Assembly (NCBI RefSeq): GCF_003254545.1
Contig: NZ_QJRH01000067.1
Location: 240,679-304,678 of the forward strand
Source of the DNA: Flavobacterium tistrianum
GTDB lineage: Bacteria; Bacteroidota; Bacteroidia; Flavobacteriales; Flavobacteriaceae
Length of the DNA stretch: 64,000 bases
Direction: 5' to 3'
A program made the translations under genes and the position numbers. Positions within the stretch are counted from its first letter, which is position 1. Every line of letters begins with the position of its first letter. The notes under the pieces were generated by a model that was not told the DNA's origin, ran no database searches, and saw only the letters and a list, made by a program, of their open reading frames with translations. This document shows positions 9,821 through 17,997 of this stretch, in pieces.

Positions 9821-9852
9821 TAAAACCCGATAAAATCAATTATCGGGTTTAT
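9821..9852. terminator. Bidirectional terminator between convergent genes
   Basis: AAACCCGATAA and TTATCGGGTTT form a perfect 11-bp stem around a short loop, with an A run upstream and T-rich sequence downstream. It can serve both the lipoprotein gene (plus) and the TerB-like gene (minus). Confidence 0.75.
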
Positions 9853-9881
9853 TTAAATTCGTTTTTATTTAAAACAAAATA

Positions 9882-10313
9882 CTATTTATGCATGTGCTGC
9901 ATTTCGTAGATAAAAGTATCAGCATCTACTTTTTTATCAACTAATGATAAAGCTTTAGCAATAATGTAATCTACGTTGCTTGGCGTGAATCCTAGGGCAA
10001 CACTTATTTTTTTCAATAATACTTCTTGTTTGTCTTCAAGATGATGATCAACATGAACCATTCTTGTCAAATCATACAAACGCTCTAAACGTTGAACATA
10101 TGAATAAGGTGGATTGATCGGATATTTTAATGGATCGCTAAGAATTTCTTCGTATTCCGATTCTGTAATTTCTAAACGAGAAGCGAGTTTGTCTAAAAAG
10201 GCTTTTTCTTCTGGATATACAACTCCATCAGCTAATGCTACTCTAACGATAGCAGAAAAGTGTCCTTTGTTTCTTTGCTTGAATTCGCTATCAAATAATT
10301 CTGAAAATGACAT
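9882..10313 (-). CDS. TerB-like (tellurite resistance protein B-type) protein
   Basis: A 143-residue all-helical protein starting MSFSELFDSEFK; an alternative start at 10337 adds eight residues and is less likely. The segment AIVRVALADGVVYPEEKAFLD (about 21-41) is the typical start of a TerB fold: a helix, an acidic DG turn and another acidic helix. A second acidic cluster, MVHVDHHLEDKQEVLLKKI, follows later. TerB-like domains bind metal ions and often act in stress or envelope contexts; no ter cluster surrounds this gene, so no tellurite role is claimed. It converges with the lipoprotein gene. Confidence 0.72.
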   Translation of the reverse strand: MSFSELFDSEFKQRNKGHFSAIVRVALADGVVYPEEKAFLDKLASRLEITESEYEEILSDPLKYPINPPYSYVQRLERLYDLTRMVHVDHHLEDKQEVLLKKISVALGFTPSNVDYIIAKALSLVDKKVDADTFIYEMQHMHK

Positions 10314-10482
10314 AATTGTAAAGTTTTTGTTAAACAAATATAGCCTAATTTTTAAATTATCGATTTTAAAATTCTCATAAAATTTAACTTATTTTTATTG
10401 CACGATTTAGTAGCCTGAATCTTTAAGTTTGAAAATTAATCGTAAGTTTACAACCCCTAATTATTTAAATTATAGATTACCT

Positions 10483-11076
10483 ATGTCACAATTTTGGATT
10501 TATTTTCAAATAGGATTAAAACACGTTTTAGATATCAATGCTTACGATCACGTTCTTTTTTTAATCGCCTTAACTGTTCCGTATCTTTTTAAAGACTGGA
10601 AAAGAATTTTTTTATTGGTTTCGCTTTTTACAATTGGCCATACTTTGGCTTTAGTTCTTTCTGTTTACGGCATTATTGCCATAAAAGTAAATGTTGTAGA
10701 ATTCCTGATTCCGATTACAATTCTCGTAACAGCTCTTTATCATTTGTTTACGGCAGGAAAGACCTCAAAAAATGATGGCGTAAATCTAGTATTTTTCATA
10801 ACTTTATTCTTTGGAATTATTCACGGACTAGGTTTTTCTAATTATTTCAAAACAATTTTAGGAGGTTCTGCAACTTCAAAATTGTTGCCTTTAGGAGAGT
10901 TTGCCTTAGGAATAGAAGCTGCTCAGCTAGTAGTAGTTTTTGTTGTTCTGGTAATTTCATATATAGTGCAGACAGTTTTCCGTTTTTCAAAACGTGACTG
11001 GGCGCTTGTAATGTCGGCTTTTATTATTGGAGTTGTAATTCCGATGATTATTGAAAGCCCAATTTGGAACAGATAA
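10483..11076 (+). CDS. HupE/UreJ-like membrane protein
   Basis: A 197-residue membrane protein, start chosen at MSQFWIYFQI rather than an upstream TTG at 10429. It has about six hydrophobic segments. The family signature GLKHVLDINAYDHVLFL (11-27) with two His residues is present, as is the later HGLGF motif in FFGIIHGLGFSNYF. HupE/UreJ proteins are linked to nickel or cobalt transport, but this short Bacteroidetes subgroup occurs away from hydrogenase and urease genes, as here. The dCMP deaminase gene follows 5 bases after the stop, so they are probably co-transcribed. Confidence 0.8.
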   Translation: MSQFWIYFQIGLKHVLDINAYDHVLFLIALTVPYLFKDWKRIFLLVSLFTIGHTLALVLSVYGIIAIKVNVVEFLIPITILVTALYHLFTAGKTSKNDGVNLVFFITLFFGIIHGLGFSNYFKTILGGSATSKLLPLGEFALGIEAAQLVVVFVVLVISYIVQTVFRFSKRDWALVMSAFIIGVVIPMIIESPIWNR

Positions 11077-11081
11077 ATTAA

Positions 11082-11513
11082 ATGGAAGTAAAAAAACTGA
11101 ATAAATACGATAAAGCATATCTGCGAATTGCAAAAGAGTGGAGCCTGCTTTCTTACTGTAAACGTAAACAAGTTGGCGCTATTATCGTAAAAGATAGAAT
11201 GATTATTTCTGACGGTTACAACGGAACACCGTCTGGATTTGAAAATTGCTGCGAAGACGAAAACGGATTAACGCGTTGGGATGTTTTGCATGCCGAAGCA
11301 AATGCGATTCTTAAAGTGGCAAGATCTACACAATCTTGCGAAGGAGCGACATTATATATCACGCTTTCGCCATGTAAGGAATGCAGCAAATTAATACATC
11401 AGTCTGGAATAAAAAGAGTGGTGTACAAAGATGGATATCGTGACGATTCAGGAATTCAATTTTTAATAAAAGCAGGTGTAGAGGTAGAACATATTCCTGT
11501 TTTAGAAGAGTAA
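11082..11513 (+). CDS. Deoxycytidylate (dCMP) deaminase
   Basis: A 143-residue zinc deaminase of the cytidine/deoxycytidylate family, converting dCMP to dUMP for thymidylate synthesis in the cytoplasm. Catalytic HAE lies at residues 70-72 and the zinc ligands are in PCKEC (Cys98, Cys101). The nucleotide-binding segment DGYNGTPSGFENC (44-56) matches ComEB-type dCMP deaminases. Its last base overlaps the start of the S41 protease gene (TAATG), indicating translational coupling. Confidence 0.93.
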   Translation: MEVKKLNKYDKAYLRIAKEWSLLSYCKRKQVGAIIVKDRMIISDGYNGTPSGFENCCEDENGLTRWDVLHAEANAILKVARSTQSCEGATLYITLSPCKECSKLIHQSGIKRVVYKDGYRDDSGIQFLIKAGVEVEHIPVLEE

Positions 11514-13090
11514 TGAAATTTAATCCAAAATATTTGCCAATAGTCATAGGGGCTACTTTTGCTCTTGGAACCATTGCCGGAAGCTTGATGAATGCTCCCG
11601 CAAGTGATCAGCTTTTGGCTAAAAATTACTCAAAAACCAAACTCAATAAACTCATTGACTTTATCAATACAGAATATGTTGATAGTGTCAATACCGATTC
11701 GATTGTAAATCTTACAGTCGATAATATTCTTTCCAAATTAGATCCGCATTCTGTTTATATTCCGCCAAGTGAACAAGCTGAGGTTGCCGAGAGTATGAAA
11801 GGTGATTTCGTCGGAATTGGAATCAATTTTTATATGTATAAAGATTCGGTTGCGATTATAAAACCAGTTGAAAACGGACCTTCAGCAAAAGCGGGTATAA
11901 AATCTGGCGATCGAATTTTATTCGCAGGAAAAACCAAATTATATGGCAGAAAACTGCCTTCAGATAGTTTGTTTTCTAAACTAAAAGGACTTCAAGGTTC
12001 AGAAATTGAATTGACTGTTTTTAGAAAATCTGAACAAAAGAAATTAAAGTTTAAAGTCAAAAGAGATGTTATTCCAATTAAAAGCGTCGATGCTTCTATG
12101 CTTCTTGGAAATAATATTGGCTATATCAAAATAAACCGTTTTGCAGAATCCACTTTTAATGAGTTTAAAACTGGTTTAACAAGATTAAAGCAAAAAGGAA
12201 TTCAGTCGCTTGTAATTGACCTTCGCGATAATGGTGGCGGTTACATGGAAGAAGCGATTGCCATTGCAGATGAATTTTTGAAAGATAAACAGTTAATCGT
12301 TTTCACGAAAAGCAAAAACGGTTCTACTGAAAAAACGTATGCTACAAAAGCAGGAAGTTTTGAAACTGGAAAAGTGTATGTTTTAATTAATGAAAATAGT
12401 GCTTCTGCGAGCGAAATTTTAGCTGGAGCCATTCAAGATAATGACCGCGGAACGATTGTTGGACGCCGTTCTTTTGGAAAAGGTTTAGTGCAACGTGAAA
12501 TGGACTTTAATGACGGATCTGCTGTGAGATTGACTGTGGCGCGCTATTATACACCAACGGGAAGATCGATTCAAAAGCCTTATAAAAAAGGTAACGAAGA
12601 ATATTTTAAAGAATCAGAGTCGAGAATTGCAACGGGAGAATTGTATGCAAAAGATAGTATAAAAGTAGCTGATTCATTAAAATTCAAAACTCCAAAAGGA
12701 AAAATAGTATACGGCGGTGGCGGAATTGTTCCAGATGTTTTCGTACCAATGGAAGCAGAGCACGGAAATGAAAATGTTGCTTATTTGCTGCAAACAGGAA
12801 TCGTTGGCCATTTTGTCTTTGAAGAATTAGACAAAAACAGAAATGCTTTTGCAGGCGATAATTTCAATTCGTTTTTGACTAAAATGAAGAATTCAGATCT
12901 TTATTTCAAAAGATTTAAAAATTACATTTTGATGACGGGTCTGGATTTGAAATTAGACAAAACAAAAGCGCTAGTAAACCGTCATATCACTGCTGAATTT
13001 GCGCGACAGTTGTTTGGAGAATTGTATTATTATGATGTAATCTTAAAAGAAGATGCCATGATAAAAACAATTCTGACTCCGAAGAAATAA
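11513..13090 (+). CDS. S41 family carboxy-terminal processing protease
   Basis: A 525-residue protease with an N-terminal membrane anchor or signal (residues 8-28), a PDZ domain (about 95-180) and an S41 catalytic domain. DLRDNGGG (236-243) is characteristic, the nucleophile Ser lies in NENSASASE (about 296-300) and Lys323 in FGKGLVQ completes the Ser-Lys dyad. A C-terminal domain of about 150 residues follows. Such CtpA-like enzymes trim or degrade periplasmic proteins. The start overlaps the dCMP deaminase stop by one base. Confidence 0.93.
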   Translation: MKFNPKYLPIVIGATFALGTIAGSLMNAPASDQLLAKNYSKTKLNKLIDFINTEYVDSVNTDSIVNLTVDNILSKLDPHSVYIPPSEQAEVAESMKGDFVGIGINFYMYKDSVAIIKPVENGPSAKAGIKSGDRILFAGKTKLYGRKLPSDSLFSKLKGLQGSEIELTVFRKSEQKKLKFKVKRDVIPIKSVDASMLLGNNIGYIKINRFAESTFNEFKTGLTRLKQKGIQSLVIDLRDNGGGYMEEAIAIADEFLKDKQLIVFTKSKNGSTEKTYATKAGSFETGKVYVLINENSASASEILAGAIQDNDRGTIVGRRSFGKGLVQREMDFNDGSAVRLTVARYYTPTGRSIQKPYKKGNEEYFKESESRIATGELYAKDSIKVADSLKFKTPKGKIVYGGGGIVPDVFVPMEAEHGNENVAYLLQTGIVGHFVFEELDKNRNAFAGDNFNSFLTKMKNSDLYFKRFKNYILMTGLDLKLDKTKALVNRHITAEFARQLFGELYYYDVILKEDAMIKTILTPKK

Positions 13091-13106
13091 CTTCAATCCT
13101 TATATC

Positions 13107-13472
13107 ATGAAAATAGAAACCGTTGTTGATGCAGAAATCGAACTCCTAACTGCAATTAAAAAATCGGATGTTATGGCTTTGGAAACAATCCTTCATGATG
13201 ATTTATTGTTTAATATGCCCGACGGACAAACCATCACTAAAGATTTTGATTTACAAACATACCGTTCTGGAAAGATTAAAATTGATTCTTTGGAAGGTTC
13301 AGATCAAATCGTGAATATAATTGGCGATTCGGCTGTAGTTACCGTTACTGTCGCGTTAAAAGGGGCTTATGATGGCAATCCGATTAATGGAGTTTTCAAG
13401 TATATAAGAGTCTGGAAAAAAATAGGAAAAAATCTAAAAGTTATAGCAGGAAGCTGTGTTCAGCTGGCATAA
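13107..13472 (+). CDS. SnoaL/NTF2-like (DUF4440-type) protein
   Basis: A 121-residue protein with the cone-shaped NTF2-like pattern: an N-terminal helix (VVDAEIELLTAIKKSDVMAL), an L-F-N-M-P-D-G turn and a curved beta sheet ending YIRVWKKIGKNLKVIAGSC. These small proteins act as isomerases, hydrolases or ligand binders and the sequence does not decide between them. It has no signal peptide, so it is cytoplasmic. It starts 17 bases after the protease gene, probably in the same transcript. Confidence 0.75.
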   Translation: MKIETVVDAEIELLTAIKKSDVMALETILHDDLLFNMPDGQTITKDFDLQTYRSGKIKIDSLEGSDQIVNIIGDSAVVTVTVALKGAYDGNPINGVFKYIRVWKKIGKNLKVIAGSCVQLA

Positions 13473-13492
13473 ACTTTGGTTAAAAATATAGA

Positions 13493-13552
13493 GCCACAGA
13501 TTAAAAAGATTAACACAGATTATAATCTTTTTTAATCCTCTTAATCTGTGGC
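13493..13552. repeat. Palindromic repeat GCCACAGATTAA...TTAATCTGTGGC, copy 1
   Basis: A 12-bp perfect inverted repeat (13493-13504 and 13541-13552) with inner AAAAGATTA/TAATCTTTT pairing. Half of the element recurs at 26526-26556, in front of dtd. It follows the DUF4440-type gene and ends in an A run, so it might also end transcription on the minus strand only. Confidence 0.65.
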
Positions 13553-13603
13553 AAAAAAAGATATCGTAATCTTGGAGATTACTCACATTTAAATTTTTAA
13601 AAT

Positions 13604-13921
13604 ATGAAAAACCTAAAAAGAATAAGCTTTCTAGTGCTTCTAATGACTTTTGTAATCTCTTGCAGAACTATGAAAAACGACACGAATGCTATAGTTTCAG
13701 GAAAAGTTGATGGCATAGAAGCAGGTAAAGATGGTTACACAGCCAAAATTACAACAGATGTTAAAGAGGTATATTTCGCCACAATTAGTATTGTAAACGT
13801 AGGAGGACCTCAAAACTACAAACAGCTAAAAATTGGAGATGTGGTATCTGTAAAAGGAGAAAAATGGAAAACCGAAGAAGAAAACCATATCAAAGTAACA
13901 GAGATTGTTTCTGTTAAATAA
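13604..13921 (+). CDS. Small lipoprotein with OB-like domain, unknown function
   Basis: A 105-residue protein with a lipoprotein signal ending VISC (Cys20). The mature part contains alternating beta strands and GDVVSVKGEKW, giving an OB-fold-like look (IVSGKVDGIEAGKDGYTAKI, then a KGE turn). Similar short lipoproteins are common in Flavobacterium. It has no clear partner and ends at a long hairpin repeat. Function unknown. Confidence 0.65.
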   Translation: MKNLKRISFLVLLMTFVISCRTMKNDTNAIVSGKVDGIEAGKDGYTAKITTDVKEVYFATISIVNVGGPQNYKQLKIGDVVSVKGEKWKTEEENHIKVTEIVSVK

Positions 13922-13946
13922 AAAAAAAAACAGTCACTCAAAAAAA

Positions 13947-14023
13947 TAAACCATATAAGTGATGTAAGTTCATTTAATCTATACGCAAAGTATAATATGA
14001 ACTTACATCACTTATATGGTTTA
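13947..14023. repeat. Perfect 27-bp inverted repeat (TATAAGTGATGTAAG family)
   Basis: Arms 13947-13973 and 13997-14023 are exact reverse complements, with a 23-base loop. The element lies between the lipoprotein gene (plus) and the oxidoreductase gene (minus) and could end both transcripts. Arms resemble sequences at 25194-25214, 25351-25378 and 34739-34762. Confidence 0.85.
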
Positions 14024-14029
14024 ATAATT

Positions 14030-14635
14030 TTATCGAATACTATCGTGAGCGTGAGTTTGCGTGCCGTTGTTCCATAAAGTAAGAATGTCTGTTGCTACAG
14101 CTGCACCACTTCCGGCAGCAATTGCCAATTGACTTCTCCAGCCCGCTAAAGTTCCGATTACATAAATGCCGTCTGCTACTTTATGATCTTCATTTTTAAG
14201 CTGAATACGCTGTTTTTCTGGGAGTGCTTTTTTATGAGGTTCAACAAATTGCATTAAACCTTCAATGTCAAAAGTATTGGCAGAACCAATTCCGACTACG
14301 ATATTTTTTGTTTGGTATGAATTCTTGTTGGTCACTATGGTAAATTCAGGATAACCGCCCTCAATTTTCATTACTTTTTCATTTGGGATCTGAGTAATGT
14401 GCGGGTAAGTTGTCGCTAAATCCTGTGTGCTTTCAGTTAAAAGTTCAGAACCTAATTTTCCTGGTGTAATTCCGTAAGCGTTATAAAATATGGCCTCTTG
14501 TAAAGAAGAATTTTTCTGATGGGTAAAAATTCCGATTTTTTTATCAGTAACAAAAGTTTTGTTTTTTGCGGATCCTAAGACCAAAGCACAGGACATTCCT
14601 GATACTCCTCCGCCAATAATTAAAACATCAAACAT
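14030..14635 (-). CDS. Short FAD/NAD(P)-binding oxidoreductase (thioredoxin-reductase-like)
   Basis: A 201-residue protein starting MFDVLIIGGGVSGM, whose GGGVSG loop marks an N-terminal Rossmann FAD site. The C-terminal segment around DGIYVIGTLAGWRSQLAIA corresponds to the second FAD-binding motif of thioredoxin-reductase-like proteins, with GT in place of the usual GD. At about 200 residues it lacks the complete NADPH domain of 300-residue enzymes, and no CxxC redox pair is visible. It may reduce an unknown partner or act as a flavin-binding regulator. The start is chosen one base after the upstream gene's stop; an earlier ATG at 14650 overlaps that gene by 14 bases. Confidence 0.75.
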   Translation of the reverse strand: MFDVLIIGGGVSGMSCALVLGSAKNKTFVTDKKIGIFTHQKNSSLQEAIFYNAYGITPGKLGSELLTESTQDLATTYPHITQIPNEKVMKIEGGYPEFTIVTNKNSYQTKNIVVGIGSANTFDIEGLMQFVEPHKKALPEKQRIQLKNEDHKVADGIYVIGTLAGWRSQLAIAAGSGAAVATDILTLWNNGTQTHAHDSIR

Positions 14636-14636
14636 A

Positions 14637-14840
14637 TTATCTGTTGTCATTCATTTTTTCTTCAATTCTTTTTGAAATTCTAAAAATCAAAAGAATCAAA
14701 ACAGCGCAAAATGAAGCGGCGATTCCAATAAAAGCTACCATACTATCTCCTTGAAAAGGGTTTTGAAAGTCTAATAGCGTAATATTAAAAACGATTAAAG
14801 CTAATGCCAAAAGCACTAAGATTGAAGTGAAAATTTTCAT
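14637..14840 (-). CDS. Small two-TM membrane protein
   Basis: A 67-residue protein with two hydrophobic segments (about residues 3-23 and 34-55) and a charged C-terminal tail RISKRIEEKMNDNR. It sits immediately upstream of the short FAD oxidoreductase, with start and stop signals touching, so the two are almost surely co-transcribed. The pairing suggests it could anchor or supply electrons to that enzyme, but this is inference. No family recognised. Confidence 0.62.
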   Translation of the reverse strand: MKIFTSILVLLALALIVFNITLLDFQNPFQGDSMVAFIGIAASFCAVLILLIFRISKRIEEKMNDNR

Positions 14841-14946
14841 AAGATTGGTTTGTTTTTGTCTAAAATAATAAAGTAGAACTTTATGGGGAAATTGCCTTAA
14901 AGTTGTATTTTAGAAATTTTATGGGGTAAATTTATAAAAATAAATT

Positions 14947-15525
14947 TTAGACAAACAAACCTTTAACATTAGCAGCGAATAATTTAACAGCAATTGCCAA
15001 AAGTATTACTCCAAATGTCTTGCGAACCACTCCAAGTCCGTTCTCTCCTAATAGGTTTTCGATTTTTTTAGAAGACTTTAAAACGATGTAAACTAAGATT
15101 ATATTAAGTACAATCGCGATAATGATGTTAATAGTATGAAACTGAGATCGAAGCGATAATAAAGTGGTCATGGTTCCTGCTCCAGCGATTAGTGGAAAAG
15201 CCAAGGGTACAATAGAGGCAGATCCTGGTTCTTCGTCACGGTAGATTCTGATTCCTAAGATCATTTCTAAAGCTAAAAAGAACAAAACGAAAGAACCTGC
15301 AACGGCAAACGAGTGAACATCGATACCAATTAAATTTAGTAAACCTTCTCCAACAAAAAGAAAAACAATCATGATGGCACCCGCCACAATAGAAGCTTTT
15401 TCAGATTCGATGTGTCCGACTTTAGCTCTTAAATTCACAATAATCGGAATTGAACCAACAATATCAATTACGGCAAAAAGCACCATACTAACGGTAATGA
15501 TTTCTTTAAAATCGATTTCTAACAT
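14947..15525 (-). CDS. MarC family integral membrane protein
   Basis: A 192-residue protein with six hydrophobic segments in the MarC/UPF0056 arrangement. Signatures include FAVIDIVGSIPIIVNL near the N-terminus and PLAFPLIAGAGTMTTLLSL in the middle, with VVRKTFGVILLAIAVKLF at the end. The start is placed at MLEIDFKEII; an in-frame ATG at 15603 adds 26 residues that do not fit the family. MarC proteins were once linked to multiple antibiotic resistance, but no function is proven. Confidence 0.9.
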   Translation of the reverse strand: MLEIDFKEIITVSMVLFAVIDIVGSIPIIVNLRAKVGHIESEKASIVAGAIMIVFLFVGEGLLNLIGIDVHSFAVAGSFVLFFLALEMILGIRIYRDEEPGSASIVPLAFPLIAGAGTMTTLLSLRSQFHTINIIIAIVLNIILVYIVLKSSKKIENLLGENGLGVVRKTFGVILLAIAVKLFAANVKGLFV

Positions 15526-15661
15526 ATCGCTTTGATTTTTAGGGTTTAAAAAACTGCTGCAAAAGTAGTTAATAAAGTTAGGTGTTTTTTCGTTACAATG
15601 CACTTTTGTTATAAAAACATGTTTTATTGGTTAAAAAAGTGATATTTATAACAATTGATAA

Positions 15662-15778
15662 TTTAACCGCAAAGATTCGCAAAGAAATTACGCAAAGTGC
15701 GCAAGGCTAAAAATTAATAATACTTTGCTCCCGATAGCTATCGGGATTGCTTAATTCCCCGCGCACTTTGCGGTTAAA
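15662..15778. repeat. GCAAAG/CTTTGCG palindromic repeat with CCCGATAGCTATCGGG core
   Basis: TTTAACCGCAAAG (15662-15674) and CTTTGCGGTTAAA (15766-15778) are perfect inverted arms. A second pair (CGCAAAGTGCGC / GCGCACTTTGCG) lies inside, and the 16-base perfect palindrome CCCGATAGCTATCGGG is at 15730-15745. Related GCAAAG elements lie at 36201-36341 and 37703-37912. Confidence 0.8.
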
Positions 15779-15809
15779 CATTTACAGTGTTTTATCTGTT
15801 TTCTTTGAC

Positions 15810-15817
15810 TATCTTTG
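15810..15817 (+). promoter_or_regulatory. Probable -7 promoter element for the DUF3109 gene
   Basis: TATCTTTG fits TAnnTTTG exactly and is followed by GCAC, as often seen in flavobacterial promoters. It is 30 bases before the ATG at 15847. A -33 element is not obvious. Confidence 0.55.
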
Positions 15818-15846
15818 CACTTTAAAAACAACAGTATTAGAATATC

Positions 15847-16416
15847 ATGTTTCAGTTAGGTAAAACTATTATTTCAGAGGACATTCTGGAAAAAGAATTT
15901 GTGTGCAACTTGTCTGCTTGTAAAGGAGCTTGTTGTGTTGATGGAGATGCAGGTGCGCCTTTGAATGAGGCTGAAACTAAAATCTTAGAAGAAATCTATC
16001 CAAAAGTGAAACCCTTTTTACGTAAAGAAGGAATTGAAGCAATCGAAGCGCAAGGAGCTTGGGTAAAAGGAACAGATGGTGATCTAGAAACTCCATTGAT
16101 TGATAATAAAGATTGCGCTTATGTTATTTTTGACGGGAAAACTGCGCTTTGTGGAATCGAACAAGCTTATAATCAAGGAGTGGTGAATTGGAAAAAACCC
16201 GTTTCTTGTCATTTATATCCAATTCGCGTAAAAGACTTTACAGAATTTGCAGCGGTAAATTATGATAAATGGGATATCTGCGATGATGCCTGCTCGTTGG
16301 GTAAAGAATTGGAAGTTCCCGTTTACAAATTTGTAAAAGAAGCACTGATTCGCCGTTTTGGTGAAGACTGGTATTTGGAGCTTGAAAAAGTAGCCGAAGA
16401 ACTTAAAAATTCATAA
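15847..16416 (+). CDS. DUF3109 family cysteine-rich protein
   Basis: A 189-residue protein with a cysteine pattern typical of DUF3109: [20 protein letters not shown] near residues 19-38 (four Cys), then [23 protein letters not shown] and [11 protein letters not shown], giving roughly ten conserved Cys. Such spacing points to a metal or iron-sulphur site, related to the YkgJ zinc/iron-chelating group. The cellular role is not known. It is a single gene with its own promoter-like element and a strong terminator. A distant cousin is encoded at 61620. Confidence 0.85.
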   Translation: MFQLGKTIISEDILEKEFVCNLSACKGACCVDGDAGAPLNEAETKILEEIYPKVKPFLRKEGIEAIEAQGAWVKGTDGDLETPLIDNKDCAYVIFDGKTALCGIEQAYNQGVVNWKKPVSCHLYPIRVKDFTEFAAVNYDKWDICDDACSLGKELEVPVYKFVKEALIRRFGEDWYLELEKVAEELKNS

Positions 16417-16421
16417 ATAAC

Positions 16422-16446
16422 AAGCCTATTTCTATAGGCTTTTTTT
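16422..16446 (+). terminator. Terminator after the DUF3109 gene
   Basis: AAGCCTA and TAGGCTT form a hairpin followed by a T run. Confidence 0.85.
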
Positions 16447-16755
16447 ATATGCTTTTTTGACTCAAAGAAACAAAGTTTTGACTCAAAAAAAAACTTTTTA
16501 AAACTATTTAAAATTTCTTGCTTTTTATATTTAAAAGTCTATATTTTACGGGACTTTCAGGTATAATTGTTGGTTTTAAGTGTTTCATTTACAGTAAATT
16601 AATTATTGTATGAAAAGTTTCTCAAAAAACTAGCGTTGTTAAAAACTACAGCAAATTGTGAATAAGTTTGACTTTCATTTTTGGCGTTAATTGACAATCT
16701 TTGTAGTCTATTGAATTAGCAAAAAATTCGGTATAAAAATTAAATAAAAATTGTC
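16447..16755 (+). other. 309-base leader/promoter region of nrdB
   Basis: No gene is seen here. The region is AT-rich. Near position 16695, ACAATCTTTGTAG gives a one-mismatch -7 element, with TTTTGGCG upstream, about 60 bases before the nrdB ATG. No NrdR-type paired box could be recognised with confidence by eye. Confidence 0.45.
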
Positions 16756-17733
16756 ATGTCTCAAGTAGAACCAATCTTACAAGAAAATAAAAATCGTTTC
16801 GTTATTTTTCCTATCAAACATCATGATATTTGGGAATGGTATAAAAAAATGGAAGCTAGTTTCTGGACTGCTGAAGAAATCGATTTGCACCAAGATTTGA
16901 CAGATTGGAATAACAAACTGAATGACGACGAAAGATATTTCATTAAACATATTTTAGCATTCTTTGCTGCTTCTGACGGAATTGTAAATGAAAATTTGGC
17001 TGAGAACTTTGTAAATGAAGTTCAATATGCTGAAGCGAAGTTTTTCTATGGTTTCCAAATTATGATGGAAAACATTCATAGCGAAACGTATTCTTTATTA
17101 ATTGACACTTACGTTAAAGATGAAGCTGAGAAAACAGAATTGTTTAATGCTTTAGAAGTATTCCCGGCTATTGCTAAAAAAGGAGAATGGGCTTTAAAAT
17201 GGATCGAGTCAGATTCATTTGCGGAAAGACTTATTGCTTTTGCTGCAGTTGAAGGAATCTTTTTCTCAGGAGCCTTCTGTTCAATTTATTGGTTGAAAAA
17301 ACGTGGTTTAATGCCAGGTTTAACTTTCTCAAATGAGTTGATTTCTCGTGACGAAGGCGTACATTGTGATTTTGCTGTTCACTTGCACAATCACCATTTG
17401 GTAAACAAAGTGCCAAAAGACAGAATTAAAGAAATTATTGTCGATGCATTGGATATCGAAAGACAATTTATAACTGAATCTCTTCCAGTAAGTTTAATTG
17501 GAATGAATGCAACTTTAATGACTCAATATTTAGAGTTCGTTGCTGATAGACTTTTAGTAGAATTAGGTTGTGAGCGTGTTTACGGATCAGCGAATCCATT
17601 CGATTTCATGGACATGATTTCTCTTCAAGGAAAAACTAATTTCTTTGAAAAACGTGTTGCGGAGTATCAAAAATCTGGTGTGATGAACACAGATAGTGAT
17701 GCTCAGAAAATTTCATTTGATGCAGATTTTTAG
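16756..17733 (+). CDS. nrdB: Ribonucleotide reductase class Ia small subunit (beta)
   Basis: A 325-residue full-length R2 protein that houses the diiron-tyrosyl cofactor reducing ribonucleotides with NrdA. Expected ligands are in place: Asp43 (EIDLHQD), Glu105 and His108 in [10 protein letters not shown], Glu166 (AAVEGIFF), and Glu200 and His203 (RDEGVH). The radical Tyr is Tyr112, four residues after His108, so this is the tyrosyl-radical class Ia type. It precedes nrdA with an unusually long 264-base structured spacer. Cytoplasmic, for DNA precursor synthesis. Confidence 0.97.
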   Translation: MSQVEPILQENKNRFVIFPIKHHDIWEWYKKMEASFWTAEEIDLHQDLTDWNNKLNDDERYFIKHILAFFAASDGIVNENLAENFVNEVQYAEAKFFYGFQIMMENIHSETYSLLIDTYVKDEAEKTELFNALEVFPAIAKKGEWALKWIESDSFAERLIAFAAVEGIFFSGAFCSIYWLKKRGLMPGLTFSNELISRDEGVHCDFAVHLHNHHLVNKVPKDRIKEIIVDALDIERQFITESLPVSLIGMNATLMTQYLEFVADRLLVELGCERVYGSANPFDFMDMISLQGKTNFFEKRVAEYQKSGVMNTDSDAQKISFDADF

Positions 17734-17997
17734 ACAACAAAAAATATTTTAGCGTCTATCTTCTAGAGACACTAAAAAAAAAGATTACAAGAATATTTTA
17801 AGGTTGAATCTCTTTCCCCAAGTCGCAGGTTCAATAGCAATTTTTGACGCATTTAAATTCGATTTTCGAATTTGAAACGAGTAACTATTGAGAATTTGGT
17901 AATTCTCTAAAATTAATTTTAAAACACGCAATGTTTAAGTACTGGAGTCCGTTCTCTAGTTACTTTCATTTTTTCAATAACTATAAAAGGTAAGCTT
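17734..17997 (+). other. Structured intercistronic region between nrdB and nrdA
   Basis: 264 bases with no gene. Several hairpins are visible: TTTTAGcGTCT / AGACaCTAAAA (17747-17777), AAATTCG / CGAATTT (17855-17873), GAGAATT / AATTCTC (17890-17907), and an imperfect one around 17937-17965. None is followed by a T run. This could be a processing or stabilising region, or a leader with its own promoter for nrdA. Confidence 0.55.

Noticed and set aside
9882..10313. Tellurite-resistance operon
   Set aside because: Only a TerB-like domain is seen; no terC, terD or terZ neighbours exist.
10429..10482. TTG-started extension of the HupE/UreJ-like protein
   Set aside because: The added 18 residues are charged and polar and precede the family start; ATG at 10483 gives the normal N-terminus.
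17810..17880. tRNA-like words (GGTTCAA and a possible stem) in the nrdB-nrdA spacer
   Set aside because: No cloverleaf with acceptor, D and anticodon arms could be formed; the T-arm-like word stands alone.
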